From positions 377,049 through 441,048 of the forward strand of contig MU270028.1 of assembly GCA_021432635.1 (NCBI GenBank): 64,000 bases of DNA, in the 5' to 3' direction. Below the pieces are notes generated by a model. It searched no databases. It saw nothing but the letters and a program-made list of their open reading frames with translations, and was not told the origin of the DNA. The position numbers and the translations under genes are program-made. Of this stretch, positions 11,077 through 21,719 are shown in pieces. Within the stretch, counting starts at the first letter, position 1. Each line of letters starts with the position of its first letter. The stretch is from Thozetella sp. PMI_491. Lineage: Eukaryota > Ascomycota > Sordariomycetes > Chaetosphaeriales > Chaetosphaeriaceae.

Positions 11077-12174
11077 GCTGTGTGCCGCTGTCCCGAGAGC
11101 TCGGAAGCGAGAGTCGACAAATGGCTGAGGTGTTTGCGGCACAATCCTTCGGCAGCGAGTGTTGCCTTAAACTGGGCGGCGTAGATAGAAATACCAGTGG
11201 AGAAGCCGGCACGGCCGGCTGTCTTTGGTAGAGAGGCAAGCGACTAACGATTTTGACAGGATGGGCGGACAGGGAGGCCACAACTGCATCCTTCCTGCCG
11301 GGGGCCATCAACCCCTGGACGGTGTGGGTTGCCAGCAGGCAGGCTAGAAAAGTGCCTGTTGATAGGAGGGTGCAGATCGATGGCATGCTGGTATCTAATT
11401 GGGAGCAGCTGACTCCAGCGAGCCCACTCAAGCATTGAAAACCGTCACAAGTGGCAGTGTTGCATTGCAAGACACATATTTTATGAGTTATAGGGCGCCT
11501 TGGGCCTCAACGGGCGTGGAGGCGGTGTCCCGATTAGTAGGTTTGTGCAACTTTGGGGCCAAAGGTCTCTGGGGGCGGCACCGAATTGGGCCGTCTCTCA
11601 GCTTCTCCGGGGGCCAACGTGCATGATTGCGGCACTTTCAGCAGGGAATTTTGTTCGGTCAAGGTCAAGACGGCTGCAGAGCCCCATACCCAGCAACCCT
11701 CCATTTCGGATTGCGAATCGGCTCCTGCTCGGAATATTCGCCACGACCCCCTGCTCGTTGCCCCCGGCGCCCATCCTAAAAGTGACCCCGACAAAGATAA
11801 GCTACAAATGCAGTATGGATATCGCTTGCCTCTGGAGTCTGTCGATATTCCTTTGCCTAGACCACGAAAATGCCACTGCCCTCTAGCCTTCGCCATCTTT
11901 CGTGCCAATAGCTTTGTGCGACAACCTTAGCGCCAAGGTGCAGGGACGCCGTGGCAAGGCGGCACGGGAAGCCCCGCTGAAGGATTCATGCATACTTCAG
12001 ATGAGTGGCGCAAATGGGATGGTGTGCTGACATGGCAGGGCAGAAGCAGTCCTCAACTTTCGCAAGAGTGACTTTGGTGGGCTTGGTGCTTTACATAATA
12101 TATAATTGTGTATTCCCCAAGTACAGACTCTATACTGCCCTCCCTTGGTTTCTCCTCCCAGACCTGGTCTTGTT
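11077..12174. other. Region upstream of rhodopsin-domain gene
   Basis: On the minus strand a frame starting MPSICTLLSTGTFLACLLAT looks like a secretion signal and ends near 11240 in sequence that could hold an intron. CFEM-rhodopsin proteins carry such a signal and an eight-Cys domain, but no CFEM cysteine pattern was found. Open frames at 11500-11930 have no family features. Confidence 0.3.
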
Positions 12175-14013
12175 TTAAACGATGGTAAAGGCTTTCTTGT
12201 CTAGTGCGTCAAAATCACAGAAGTCGGCCCTGGACGCCCAAAAGCAGCCGATCCGTATGCAATCGCCAGTCTGCTGATCGGCGTTTACTACTAAACCCAT
12301 ATACTCTGTAGAATCTGAGCTGGATGACACTCCGAGGGAGTAAACAGAAGATTCTCCGGCAATGCTGGTTTGGGCTAACTTCTCCGCTTCCGAATCATCA
12401 TCCGGCCAGAACGGACAAGTCTTTCCTGCGGCGTTGACTAAGATCGGTCTGCTCGGGGTTTCTTGTGCCACGTGGACTGCGGTGTACGGGCAACGGAGGA
12501 CCAGGGTACCGGAGAGGACTTCGCCAAACTCGTCATGGCCCGGCGCTGGTTCCGTAGTGCAGCTTAGAACTGTCGCAAGCATCTTCTCGTAGGCGGCCAG
12601 GCGAATGGGACCGTCGATTGCCGCCCACGACCAGGAGGGCGCTCGAGTGCTCTTATCAATGTAACTCCTCCCACTGTTTGTGGTCTGTGGAAAATGCATG
12701 GCAGCCTCGGGGCATCTTTTCCACGTTAAATCATGAGGCAACCGAGCTCGCCAGAGCCCAGCAAGATAGTCACCGAGGGCTCCGTTCGCAATCTCGGAGA
12801 AACGCTTGGCCAATCCGGATATAGCGGGCAGCTTATCCCTCGGTTCAGTTAGATTCCTTCCACAGAAGTCGATGATAACTTTAATCCAATCTCTGGCGTC
12901 AAATTGATTACGTGACCTGGGCAGCCGGAAGGAGTGGCAGGCGTGTGTCGAACGGACCGTCCATACATCGCAGAAAAACTGCATACCGACACTGGTAAAA
13001 GCAAGAAGCCGAGCCGAAAGTAGCCATTCTTGGTGTGCCCATCCGCGGCCAAAGAGTGGCTCACACCCAAAATCGATTACTCCTGTACCACAGTACTTGT
13101 CTTTGACTCGGCTTGAGAGTTTCAGGGCCTCGCCGCCAGGGGAACGTGGAATCAAGCCGCTGCCACAGTCTGAGGAGGCAGTAGCAACGATAGTGATGTA
13201 GGCGTTTCCATATACTAGATTCATGCGGCTGGACTCAAGTTTCCAGTCCAGTTGAGCTTCTAGGTCGTCAGAGCCCCCCTGAAGGATACACAGGGCGTCA
13301 ATCCAGAGATATCGAATCCCAAGGTCCCTGGCGACAAAGGCTGCTTCACGAAGCGTCGCTGGCATATCTGTAATGGCAAACCCTCTGAGACGCTCGTGAA
13401 GGGTAGAGGGCTGCGTGGTAAAGGGGGCCGCGCACACATCAGGCGATTCGAGCGAACATGAAGTCTGCTTTAATGTTGTCCGCTGCTGGGCTCGATATTC
13501 AAGCGACGGCTGCATGCTACCCCAGCAATAAGACAGTGCCGCATATCGGCGATCTGTAATCTTTTCCTCTGCTGTTATCACCAACCGTATCATGCCATCG
13601 TCTCTGCAGGTACCTAAATCGAGCAGGCGAGTGGGCACCTCTCCCGCGCCACGGCATGAGTGGTTTTTTTCGCATTTCTCGAGCTTTGCTTTGGCAGCCT
13701 CAATCTCCAATGGCCGCCGAAGGCACGGCGCTGGAGCCGGCACTGTAGCCAGGCCACGGTTAGCAAGACCCCCTCGAGCATTCAAGGTGCGAGCGATCAA
13801 GGGCTTGCCTGCAAATTTGATCACCCGGCTCAGCCAAGTCGTATAATCCTGTGAATTCTTTGTGGCGGGGTAAAAGCCAACCTCTTGGCAGCGGCAAGGC
13901 TTCTTCCACCGGGGTTTTCCAGCACCATGGAGTAAGTTCTCGAGGTCTCTCACCAACGACTTTTCTTCAGACCGCCTCCGCCGCGAATTCAAGCATTCAA
14001 GAAATATTCGCAT
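12175..14013 (-). CDS. HET-domain protein (heterokaryon incompatibility type)
   Basis: A 612-residue single-exon protein with a full HET domain: YAALSYCWG (~157-165), LGIRYLWIDALCILQ (~230-244), the W-E-S-x-x-M region DWKLESSRMNLVYGNAYITIVA, and after the domain the usual GRGWAHQEWLLSARLLAF and PRDKLPAISGLA and APSWSWAAIDG elements. HET proteins mediate non-self recognition and cell death when unlike hyphae fuse; many paralogues exist per genome and most have no known allele partner. The ~120-residue N-terminus is basic and Cys-rich with no named domain. No partner gene of known type is adjacent; the next gene (14504-16030) is an F-box protein on the same strand. Confidence 0.9.
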   Translation of the reverse strand: MRIFLECLNSRRRRSEEKSLVRDLENLLHGAGKPRWKKPCRCQEVGFYPATKNSQDYTTWLSRVIKFAGKPLIARTLNARGGLANRGLATVPAPAPCLRRPLEIEAAKAKLEKCEKNHSCRGAGEVPTRLLDLGTCRDDGMIRLVITAEEKITDRRYAALSYCWGSMQPSLEYRAQQRTTLKQTSCSLESPDVCAAPFTTQPSTLHERLRGFAITDMPATLREAAFVARDLGIRYLWIDALCILQGGSDDLEAQLDWKLESSRMNLVYGNAYITIVATASSDCGSGLIPRSPGGEALKLSSRVKDKYCGTGVIDFGCEPLFGRGWAHQEWLLSARLLAFTSVGMQFFCDVWTVRSTHACHSFRLPRSRNQFDARDWIKVIIDFCGRNLTEPRDKLPAISGLAKRFSEIANGALGDYLAGLWRARLPHDLTWKRCPEAAMHFPQTTNSGRSYIDKSTRAPSWSWAAIDGPIRLAAYEKMLATVLSCTTEPAPGHDEFGEVLSGTLVLRCPYTAVHVAQETPSRPILVNAAGKTCPFWPDDDSEAEKLAQTSIAGESSVYSLGVSSSSDSTEYMGLVVNADQQTGDCIRIGCFWASRADFCDFDALDKKAFTIV

Positions 14014-14503
14014 TTTAGGAATACCTCATTCATTCCATTGAGGAACACGCTTTATCATGAGAGATCAAAATATAAAAGGGGATGGCAGTTGGCCTTGAGC
14101 GTAAGCGATGGCTTGGTTTGGCGAGAGATGGAAGATAGAAATCATCTGTGTGGCTGTGCAAGCATGTCCGAGTTTTCCATCCCACCAATTGACCGCAGAA
14201 TCCAAGGCGTCAGCATCACCGAATGGCTGGGTGGCTTGCATCGTGCGATGGATTTCATTGGCGAGGTCGAGCTGAATACGCCACGGAGCATGCATGTCAG
14301 GTTCGCGCAGTTGCTAGCGGAGCCCGACACTCAACCACTACCATCAAATTTACGGAGGAGGTCGATGGAGTACACGTACGAAAGTCGAAAGTCAAGAATA
14401 GTTAGATCAGTTGATAGAAGGTTCAGCATCATGTCCTATAGCACCCAGACAAGCAGAGCTGCGTATAGTGCGCAAACTTGGCATCCGGAGTTCTCAAAAC
14501 TAT
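14014..14503. other. Intergenic: HET gene upstream region
   Basis: 490 bases between the HET start and the F-box gene stop. A plus-strand frame (14038-14613) runs into the F-box gene on the opposite strand and has no family features; I do not call it. Confidence 0.5.
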
Positions 14504-16030
14504 CTAGTAGTACTCGTCGTACTCATGATCTGTATCTAGCCCTTCGTCAGTGTCGCGAAGTGGCTCAAACTCATATACCACACCCCAGTCCGGCAGAATC
14601 CGCGCTCCATTAGGGACGCGAAAATTCACCAGGACCCTCACACCGCAAGCATCGGCTCTTTGTTGCAACCAGCCCGGAAGCGGCCAGCTCATGATCCTGT
14701 AATCATACCAAGGCCCAGAGACCTCCTCTTCCTCTAGCCAGATCGACAGCAGCTTGGGCAGCTTGGATTCTCGATTCTCCAGGAGTTCATTCAACCAAGC
14801 GAGCGCCGTGCGACCCTCATCAAGGACTAGGGTAGAGTTGATGAGCTGGTCAGCAGCGCTCAATTGCAATTTTCGAACTGTTGGAAGAGACCAGAAGATC
14901 CCTTGGCCACGCGGAAACAGAACTTTGAGGCTGCGGAGATTGGGCGGCAACCTGCAATGAAGATTCACGCCTGCTTCGCCGGCGGTAGACGGAGAGTTGC
15001 CGAAGAGGAGATCCCCATCGATTTCAAGGGAATCTAAGCCATTGAATGCTCGCAGATCGACGCGGCTGCCGTCGTGGCCACCGGTCAGCTTGGCTGCGTA
15101 ACTGTTTAGCCTGAGATGCATGATATTTCCTTCGACCTTGTCGAGACACCTCTGCTGGATTTGCACCGGGGACAGCTGCTCGTGCAGGTCAAATCCTCTC
15201 CTCGACGACCAACGCGTTGTCTTCCGGTTGACCACGGCGTTGTCCCCGGGAATTTGCATTTCTAAATCGATACGGCCGAGATTCGGGCTCAGAACGCGCT
15301 CGAGCACCTCTATAAGGGCAGGGCGGTCAGAGGCATGAATGCGAGTGACAGGGCGGTAGTTTTTTATTGCAGGTGATGGGGTGTAGAAGGGATCTCGCTG
15401 GATCAATATCTGGCACCTCCTTTCGTTCACGGTTCGCGGGTTCCGCTGATACCGGTGCGTCGGTGGTTCTTTAGGACCCCGCCAGTGAAGAAGGATCTCT
15501 ATGTTGATCTTGGCGGAAGGGTTGATGTTAGGCATCAACATTTCGAGGACAGAGAGTTCCCATCCGTAGTCTCCGTTCAAGTCCATCTCCCAATTGATGT
15601 CTAGCTCCTTGACGGCATCCCTGAGGAGAGGGTTGGCCGCGCAGACCTGGGCCAATGCCTCAAGCCGAGCAACGCTTTGGAGATATGCGTCGTCTTGCTC
15701 AGCATCGAGCACTTCATCTAGCGCTTCATCGGGCTCACGTCGATTATCTCTGGGAGTCACACTATCAGCATCATCCGACCCAGACGATGATTCGGATGGG
15801 ACGTACATGGCCCATGGGGGCAGCAACAATCTCTGGTGCACCTCGAACCTGACAGCCCTGAAAAGGGCCAATTGGCTGTGAATCGAGACTCGGCGACATG
15901 TGAGACTCGCATCTAGCAGGGTGTAGCGTACATCGGCCGAGAGAGGCGAGGAACTGTCCTCGGGCTGGGAATTGCCAACGTAGGAGAAAATATTGGACAG
16001 AATCTCCGAAGGCAGTGATTCTAATGACAT
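14504..16030 (-). CDS. F-box domain protein
   Basis: A 508-residue single-exon protein. It begins MSLESLPSEILSNIFSYV, a clear F-box (res 4-45, with LTCRRVS), the part that binds Skp1 in SCF ubiquitin ligases. An acidic, Ser/Asp-rich stretch (~80-112) follows, then a long region with no recognised repeats that would choose the substrate. The end is acidic (DTDEGLDTDHEYDEYY). Such single-domain F-box proteins are abundant in ascomycetes and mostly uncharacterised. Start is well supported because the F-box begins at residue 4. Confidence 0.85.
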   Translation of the reverse strand: MSLESLPSEILSNIFSYVGNSQPEDSSSPLSADVRYTLLDASLTCRRVSIHSQLALFRAVRFEVHQRLLLPPWAMYVPSESSSGSDDADSVTPRDNRREPDEALDEVLDAEQDDAYLQSVARLEALAQVCAANPLLRDAVKELDINWEMDLNGDYGWELSVLEMLMPNINPSAKINIEILLHWRGPKEPPTHRYQRNPRTVNERRCQILIQRDPFYTPSPAIKNYRPVTRIHASDRPALIEVLERVLSPNLGRIDLEMQIPGDNAVVNRKTTRWSSRRGFDLHEQLSPVQIQQRCLDKVEGNIMHLRLNSYAAKLTGGHDGSRVDLRAFNGLDSLEIDGDLLFGNSPSTAGEAGVNLHCRLPPNLRSLKVLFPRGQGIFWSLPTVRKLQLSAADQLINSTLVLDEGRTALAWLNELLENRESKLPKLLSIWLEEEEVSGPWYDYRIMSWPLPGWLQQRADACGVRVLVNFRVPNGARILPDWGVVYEFEPLRDTDEGLDTDHEYDEYY

Positions 16031-16907
16031 TGTGAGGGAAGGATGATATAGGTCTTGGCAGGCGTCGAGAGGAACGCATTCGATTCGCAGAGAAGCGTCT
16101 GTCGTCTTTTTATGCTCTGTGATAGGGGAGCGGGGGCGCGTCGTTGCCTGGGCAGAGGGGAAATAATGCCTGTAGGTTATGCTCGCCTAACTGATACGAT
16201 CTAGGCATACTTGGCTTTGTCGCAGGCAGCGGACCTGGGGTGGCACGGGCCACTGTACAGCATCCATCACGTATTCACCATTTCGCTAGCTCGGCTCTCG
16301 GCGATATTCAACCGTACCTTCTGCAAGGATATCATATGGCGACCAAAGCTGGGTGGTAAGTGACGGCTATAAAAAACTCTCATATATACCTCTAAAATGC
16401 AAAACTTAAGCAACAAGATTTCACATTCCGAACTAAACGGCAAGAGGTGGAGCAAATTTACCTAGCCTCAGTTCGGTCCTTACCTAGCTTTATACAATGT
16501 ACCTAGCCGCCTTTGCATAGGCTAGAAAGTGGCGTGCTATTAAGGACCTATGACACAGGCTCCTAAGCACTCCGTTATAGGCGGTGCTCTTGTTACCATC
16601 CGAGGCCTGGACAGTGGATTCTGAGTCGAGACGCAGACCACTTGCTTACTAATTTTGGCTTAGAAATCAAGCATAGGGATAGATCTAGACACTACAACAA
16701 GCGTGATACCCGCGCAGGTGCCTTATCTATCTATTTCCTATGAATGTATAAAGCATGCTAGACATCGGAGTCTAAGATAAGTGAATTGGAAAAGGTTATC
16801 TGACATTACATCAAGGCGCACCTGTCAGCACTGGGCACACCGAAGCCACGTTTATTAATCCAGAAAAAGACAGACTCTTATCCCGTTCGATCTTTAACCT
16901 GTCCACA
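16031..16907. other. Divergent intergenic region, no gene recognised
   Basis: Shared upstream region of the F-box gene (minus) and the MDR oxidoreductase gene (plus). I see no further gene, RNA or repeat in it. Confidence 0.5.
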
Positions 16908-18009
16908 ATGTCTAACCAGACGCTGATATTCAAGAAAGTTCCTGCTGGTGTGGTCCCGGTCCCTGGGGAACACCTTGTAGTAGAAGGTCGCCCCTTCGAT
17001 ATCAAATCGGCGCCACCTCCAGGAGGCGTCGTTCTGCGGACCAACTATGCTTCGTTCGATCCCTTCTTGCGAGTCAAGATGTGCAGCGCCGATAACGCAT
17101 CTCTTGAACCATTCGAAATTGATGGACCCATCGATAACAGTACCATATCCACTGTGATCAAATCCGATACGCCGAGTTACCAACCTGGTGATATTGTGGC
17201 CGCATATGTGCCCATTGCTGAATACAATGTATTGACCAACGACAAGCTCAACTTAATCGAGGGTAAAGTTGATAATCCCTTTGGCCTCGACTTGGGGTTG
17301 TTCTTGGGGCCCCTTGGGATGCCCGGCCTAACAGCCTATTCGTCTTTGTATGAGGTTGGCGAGCCGGAAATGGGCCAAACACTGTTCGTGACCAGCGCCG
17401 CCGGAGCTGTGGGGCAGCTTGTTGGCCAGCTTGCCAAGCGAGAGGGCCTCAAAGTTATTGGCAGTGTAGGCAGTGACGATAAACTAGCTTTTATCACCAA
17501 GGAGTTGGGATTTGACGGCGGGTTCAACTACAAGAAGGAGAAGACCTTTGAAGCACTGCAGCGACTAGCGCCCGAGGGAATTGACATCTTCTACGATAAC
17601 GTGGGCGGCGAGCAATTCGAGGCCACCTTGCTCCACATGAAGACGCTTGGTCGCGTTGTGATTAGCGGAGCCGTGAGCTGGCCTGCCACAGGAAAAGTTT
17701 GTGGTCCAGCACACTAAACGGCTAACGTTGAGGCAGGTTTCCCAATACAACCTAGAGATGCATCAACGCTATGGTATCAGGACAATCCCGGAGATTGACG
17801 CCAGGTGCTTGCGGGTCCAAGGATTTCTCGTCTGGCACTTTGCCGACAAGTACAAAAAGTTACACCAAGAAAATGTTCAAAAGTGGCTCGCAGATGGGAG
17901 TCTTGTAGCCAAGATCCATGAGGACGTCGGCATCGACGCGGCCGCGGAGGGCCTTGCTGGGATGCTAAAGGGCAACAACTTTGGAAAAGCCATTCTGAAG
18001 ATTCATTGA
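16908..18009 (+). CDS. MDR-family NADP-dependent oxidoreductase (prostaglandin reductase-like)
   Basis: Zinc-independent medium-chain dehydrogenase/reductase of the leukotriene-B4-dehydrogenase / prostaglandin-reductase branch, which reduces alkenal or enone double bonds with NADPH. Exons 16908-17672 and 17737-18009 (64-nt intron, acceptor GAGGCAG) give 345 residues. Seen: substrate-domain strings LRTNYASFDPFLRVKM and GPLGMPGLTAYSSLYEVG, the nucleotide-binding motif TSAAGAVGQLVGQLAK (~res 163-178), YDNVGGEQFEATLLHM, and after the splice VSQYNLEMHQRYGIR. No catalytic-zinc GHE motif is present, as expected. Without splicing the reading would end at 17717, so the intron is needed. Cytosolic; the natural substrate is unknown. 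Confidence 0.85.
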
Positions 18010-18158
18010 GAGGGCTATTATTGAAACATTTATATGATCATCACTTTCCATATAACTTCTGATAACATCCTTTGGAGCTAGTTAGTCCTTCAGCCACACA
18101 ATGTTTGCCGCCAAAGAAGCCAAAAGTCTCCCATCTAACGAAGCTGGTTGCTGGGTAC

Positions 18159-19067
18159 TTATGCTCCTATTCTCCCACTGTACAGTTTAATCTCTGAGTC
18201 TCCGTTTAGTACGACATCTGGAAGAGGCCGCATCAAACTTGATACCACCTCTTCTTCTCCTTCCACGGGGCCCCCCTGGACGTATCGAACCCGTGTGATT
18301 TGACTGAATTCCCCCTCCCTCCGGTGCCAATCAATCCAGCACACTGCTTCTTCTAGATGGGGAAATTTTATGATGGACTGCCATAAATCCTGGTACAGGC
18401 TACGGATTTTCGACGGCTTACGCGGCCGACTGCTCTCGGCGATGTTAGGTATGCGACTGGGAGCCGTGCTCCAGATGACGCCCCACGCCATGTGTATCAC
18501 TTTAATCTCCTTCACGATCCGAGGGGGCTTTTCTAGAAGGAACTTCCTGGCGTCCTGCATGTCTGTAAAGACGAATTGAATCGCGCTCCCCATGAGGGGC
18601 AAAGACTCATCGTACCTGAAGCGGAATGTAAGCATACGTGGGCAGTGATAGGATAGAATCGCCGGATAGGGTGCGCACATTCGCTTGCAAACGAGTAGCA
18701 GTGCCAAGAGCGTACACCCGGGTTTCTCACACCAGTGAATCCCGTCTATACCGTGAACTACCTTGTCCATTCTCGCCATGAGCGGCGCCTTTGCTATACA
18801 AGGTTCATGTCGAAACCGCTTTTTATTAGTCGCCTGCGTCATGTTGTCGCCGGCTTTCTCTAATGCCACGTGCCCTCCTTGCATCTCATACAGTCGGCTG
18901 GGTGTGCGTGAGCGGAAGATATGCTGCATACGGCCAGATTCCGAGAGGATATCCTGGTAGATGATGTTACGAAGCTCGGGGGGCAGCTCCCGAAAAAAGG
19001 GAGACTGTATTTGTGAGTACTTAATTCTCTCCATCGTGGCCGATCTCGTGGCGGACCGCAGGTTCAT
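18159..19067 (-). CDS. DUF7730-like protein
   Basis: Fungal protein with the pattern SPFFRELPPELRNIIYQDIL near the N-terminus and CTLLALLLVCKRMC further on, as in the F-box-like DUF7730 family (xFFxLPxELRxxIYxxxL, then LLxxCKxxYxE). Function unknown; the N-terminal part resembles an F-box, and interaction with ubiquitin ligases is conjecture. The open frame extends to 19283, but I place the start at the ATG at 19067 (MNLRSATRSATMER), because the extra residues do not resemble the family. That gives about 302 residues. Family assignment is by motif only. Confidence 0.6.
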   Translation of the reverse strand: MNLRSATRSATMERIKYSQIQSPFFRELPPELRNIIYQDILSESGRMQHIFRSRTPSRLYEMQGGHVALEKAGDNMTQATNKKRFRHEPCIAKAPLMARMDKVVHGIDGIHWCEKPGCTLLALLLVCKRMCAPYPAILSYHCPRMLTFRFRYDESLPLMGSAIQFVFTDMQDARKFLLEKPPRIVKEIKVIHMAWGVIWSTAPSRIPNIAESSRPRKPSKIRSLYQDLWQSIIKFPHLEEAVCWIDWHRREGEFSQITRVRYVQGGPVEGEEEVVSSLMRPLPDVVLNGDSEIKLYSGRIGA

Positions 19068-19564
19068 GATTAGGGCTGTAGAGGGGGAAAATACAGATCC
19101 GTATTCAGTGCTTAAGTTTTGTGGCAATAGGTATCTTCGATTACTATTCACGGCCAACAGTAGCCGCCATGATGGTGAAATGGTGATGCCTGCGCATTTT
19201 GTGACCAGCTCCGCATCGGGGGCACAGATAAAGGAGAAATACACTGGCACGTGATGCCGGCCGCCCCAATAGCAAATTCCCACTGTATTAGTTAGGGGTA
19301 CCTAAACGAGGGAGCGAATCCTAGTAGGACCTGTAGGTGGCACAGTGGGATGCATTGATCGTTGATTATACCCCGTATGGCGCAGCTTGTATTCTACAAA
19401 GGGTCCTTGGCAGCATTATAATGTTAGCCACTGAGGGCAATTGTGGTTGCACGGTCCCTGTAAGGACTGAGTCTTACTGCCAACATGGAGGCACAATTTA
19501 ATGCATCTATGTTGAGAGACAAGTAGAGGAGATGCCTACCTCTTCAAAAATGGTCCATGCCAGG
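19068..19564. other. Divergent intergenic region
   Basis: Upstream DNA of the DUF7730-like gene and of the small secreted protein. The frame of the DUF7730-like gene stays open to 19283, but I see no other feature. Confidence 0.4.
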
Positions 19565-19572
19565 TATAAAGA
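19565..19572 (+). promoter_or_regulatory. TATA box of small secreted protein gene
   Basis: TATAAAGA lies 121 bases before the proposed ATG at 19686, a usual distance for a fungal core promoter. It supports that short gene model. Confidence 0.4.
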
Positions 19573-19685
19573 CGCAGTGAAGGTTCTTCACAAGTTTACT
19601 AAGAAAATCATGCTTCAGAAATAGTTGGGCTGCCCGCTTGACTAGTTCCTATCTTCATTGTCGGTCTTGTAGCCGAGGGGCTCAG

Positions 19686-20079
19686 ATGCGCTCCATCATC
19701 CTCACAATCAGTACAACTCTCGGTTCCGTGGCCGCGTATCCGGGGTATGTGGGTAAAGTCCGACGTTCAAGAATTGCTACTTATGGACAATAGGCTGCAG
19801 GTGCGGGGCGTGTTCGCCTGGGAGTCTACAGGTTGGACTGGAGAGGGGTGTACTGGGGATGAGGTCTTCAATTGCATGAATTGGAACGAATCAATTGGCT
19901 GCATGGCTGTCACCGCAGTGCCTTCGATAACGCTCTATCATCAAGGGTTCATCTATCCCACATTTTTCGAAGACGAAAATTGCCAAAATCCTGCGGAACT
20001 TGCTCCAGTTCGGGATGCGGCCATCTATCCTTGTTTTAATGCCAAGGTTGGGTCAATACTCTACAACGTCGAGGGTTAG
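19686..20079 (+). CDS. Small secreted cysteine-containing protein
   Basis: Exons 19686-19744 and 19794-20079 joined by a 49-nt intron (donor GTATGT, acceptor ACAATAG) encode 114 residues. The first exon is a signal peptide, MRSIILTISTTLGSVAA. The mature part is acidic, Trp/Cys-rich (GWTGEGCTG, FNCMNWNESIGC, DENCQN, YPCFNAKVG) with five cysteines. No named family is recognised. Size, secretion signal and isolation in a gene-poor stretch fit an effector-like or surface-active protein, but that role is only a guess. Confidence 0.6.
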
Positions 20080-21278
20080 ACTCTCTCGCAAAAGTGTATC
20101 AACTTAAGCCTAGATACAAGTTTTGCCGCCAATCAAACTCGGACTAATAAAATCTGTGGGTAAGAGTAGAAGTGCAAAGCAGATATGGCTCCGAACGTGG
20201 AAGAACGAAAAGAAAACATGTAGTTAAGTCATCTGCAGATGAAGATTTCATCACCCTTTCACCCTTTAGTCTCTTGTTGGCACCTAGCCCGTGCCCAAAT
20301 TTCTTGTCGAACCGAAGTCCGAGACTTGCGTGATTGATAACCACCAATTCGCAGCGTAACGATAACCAAGTCTATCCCTCCGCATAACTGGCTGCTAGGC
20401 ATCGTGTCGAGATGGAACACAAACCGGGCTAAAGCATCGAATTTATAAAAGGGTTACAGTCGGCCATACTACTATCGTGCTTGTTTCGCGGCCGACCACG
20501 CGCGACTATCTGCTCCGCCATTGGATGCAAACACCGCCGCTACGGAGGTTTAGACGGACATAAGTCTCTACTCCGCTTTCCATTGGTAGTATCGTACACA
20601 CCGGGGCCTCCTCTCTCCGCGTTATCGAGCCATTCAACCCCGCCGGGATTCCGAAAATGGATACCGAGTAGCTAGGCAGTTGCTCGTATGCATGCGCTGC
20701 ATGTTATGAGCGCACTGAAGCGGTGCCTACCGCGACACTTCTCTAAATATTCCAGAACAGGGAATGATACTAGATAGGTATGGAACACATTCAGCCTCAT
20801 GATGTGTTCGCATGGCCAAACCGCCAAGACGCATGCCAGATCGAAGCGTCTCGTGCTCGTAACATTCTGCTGCTACACGAGTGTGGGGGGAAAGCTTATC
20901 TTCACACTAGCGTGATCCCGCAGGATCAGCCAGTCCATCGAGCACGGGGACCGCCGCCTCCTCGGCAATGAGCCTTTGCCGCAGAATATCAACCGCAACC
21001 AAGGCAACACTCCAGGCAACTGCAAGGGTTGGTGGTCCAGGCGGCAAGACTCTCTGATAAGCCGGGCATTGTTAACTTCACTTGGTTAATTTTACCGATG
21101 GTTTACAGTTCCTTGCAAAGTGCTTTCCAAACTTTACTTGAAACAGGAATCAGAGCACAGACCACTGCAGCCACCTCAGGCGCTCACACAGTGTCGATAC
21201 TTAAACTTATAATCAAAGTGTACTGTACCTTACCATTGTAACTTCGGTTGTGAACCGATTAGTGTCATTCAGACACTA
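20080..21278. other. Gene-poor stretch, no gene recognised
   Basis: About 1.2 kb with only short frames lacking domains. It leads into the MITE-like element beginning at 21281. Confidence 0.45.
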
Positions 21279-21280
21279 TA

Positions 21281-21717
21281 ACGTAATCCACAAGCGAACG
21301 GCACACACAAGCGAGCGGCACACTCCAAATCACACCAAAATTTATCGAACTTCTTAACACCCTCACATCTGCAAATCTGAATATTATTTTCTCAAAATAA
21401 AGATTTACTTTATTCATTGTATTATATAATTATTAATCGTTTCTAGATATTTTTAAGATTTTTTTAGGTAGATAAATACGTAGAATTTTAAAAGTGGAGT
21501 GAAATTTACTCCACTTTTAATATAACTCCTTGAAATATTTTTTATATATTTCCTTTAAAAATCCCCTAGAAATAATATATATATTAGATCTTATTTATAT
21601 AATTTTAGAAGATTTTATAAGATTTTGGTGAATTTATACGCTTAAGAAGTTCGATAATTTTGGTGTGATTTGGAGTGTGCCGCTCGCTTGTGTGTGCCGT
21701 TCGCTTGTGGATTACGT
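21281..21717. mobile_element. MITE-like element with 76-bp terminal inverted repeats
   Basis: The first ~76 bases (from ACGTAATCCACAAGCGAACG) return as an inverted copy at 21642-21717 with about one single-base indel. TA flanks both ends (21279-21280 and 21718-21719), fitting a TA target-site duplication as made by Tc1/mariner/pogo transposases. The terminal repeat itself holds two near-identical subrepeats, CACAAGCGAACGGCACA and CACAAGCGAGCGGCACA, possible transposase-binding sites. The ~285-bp core is very AT-rich, has no ORF and contains a small hairpin (AAAAGTGGAGT/ACTCCACTTTT). Non-autonomous; the near-identity of the repeats suggests recent activity. Confidence 0.85.
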
Positions 21718-21719
21718 TA

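Noticed and set aside
11160-11440. CFEM domain upstream of the rhodopsin-domain gene
   Set aside because: Looked for the eight-Cys pattern in all three minus frames and did not find it.
11500-11930. Overlapping open frames of 124-128 codons on both strands
   Set aside because: Open in several frames at once in a GC-rich stretch with no domain, which is the pattern of chance ORFs.
14038-14613. 191-codon plus-strand ORF
   Set aside because: Overlaps the F-box gene tail and the HET upstream region; no recognised motif and no neighbouring splice logic.
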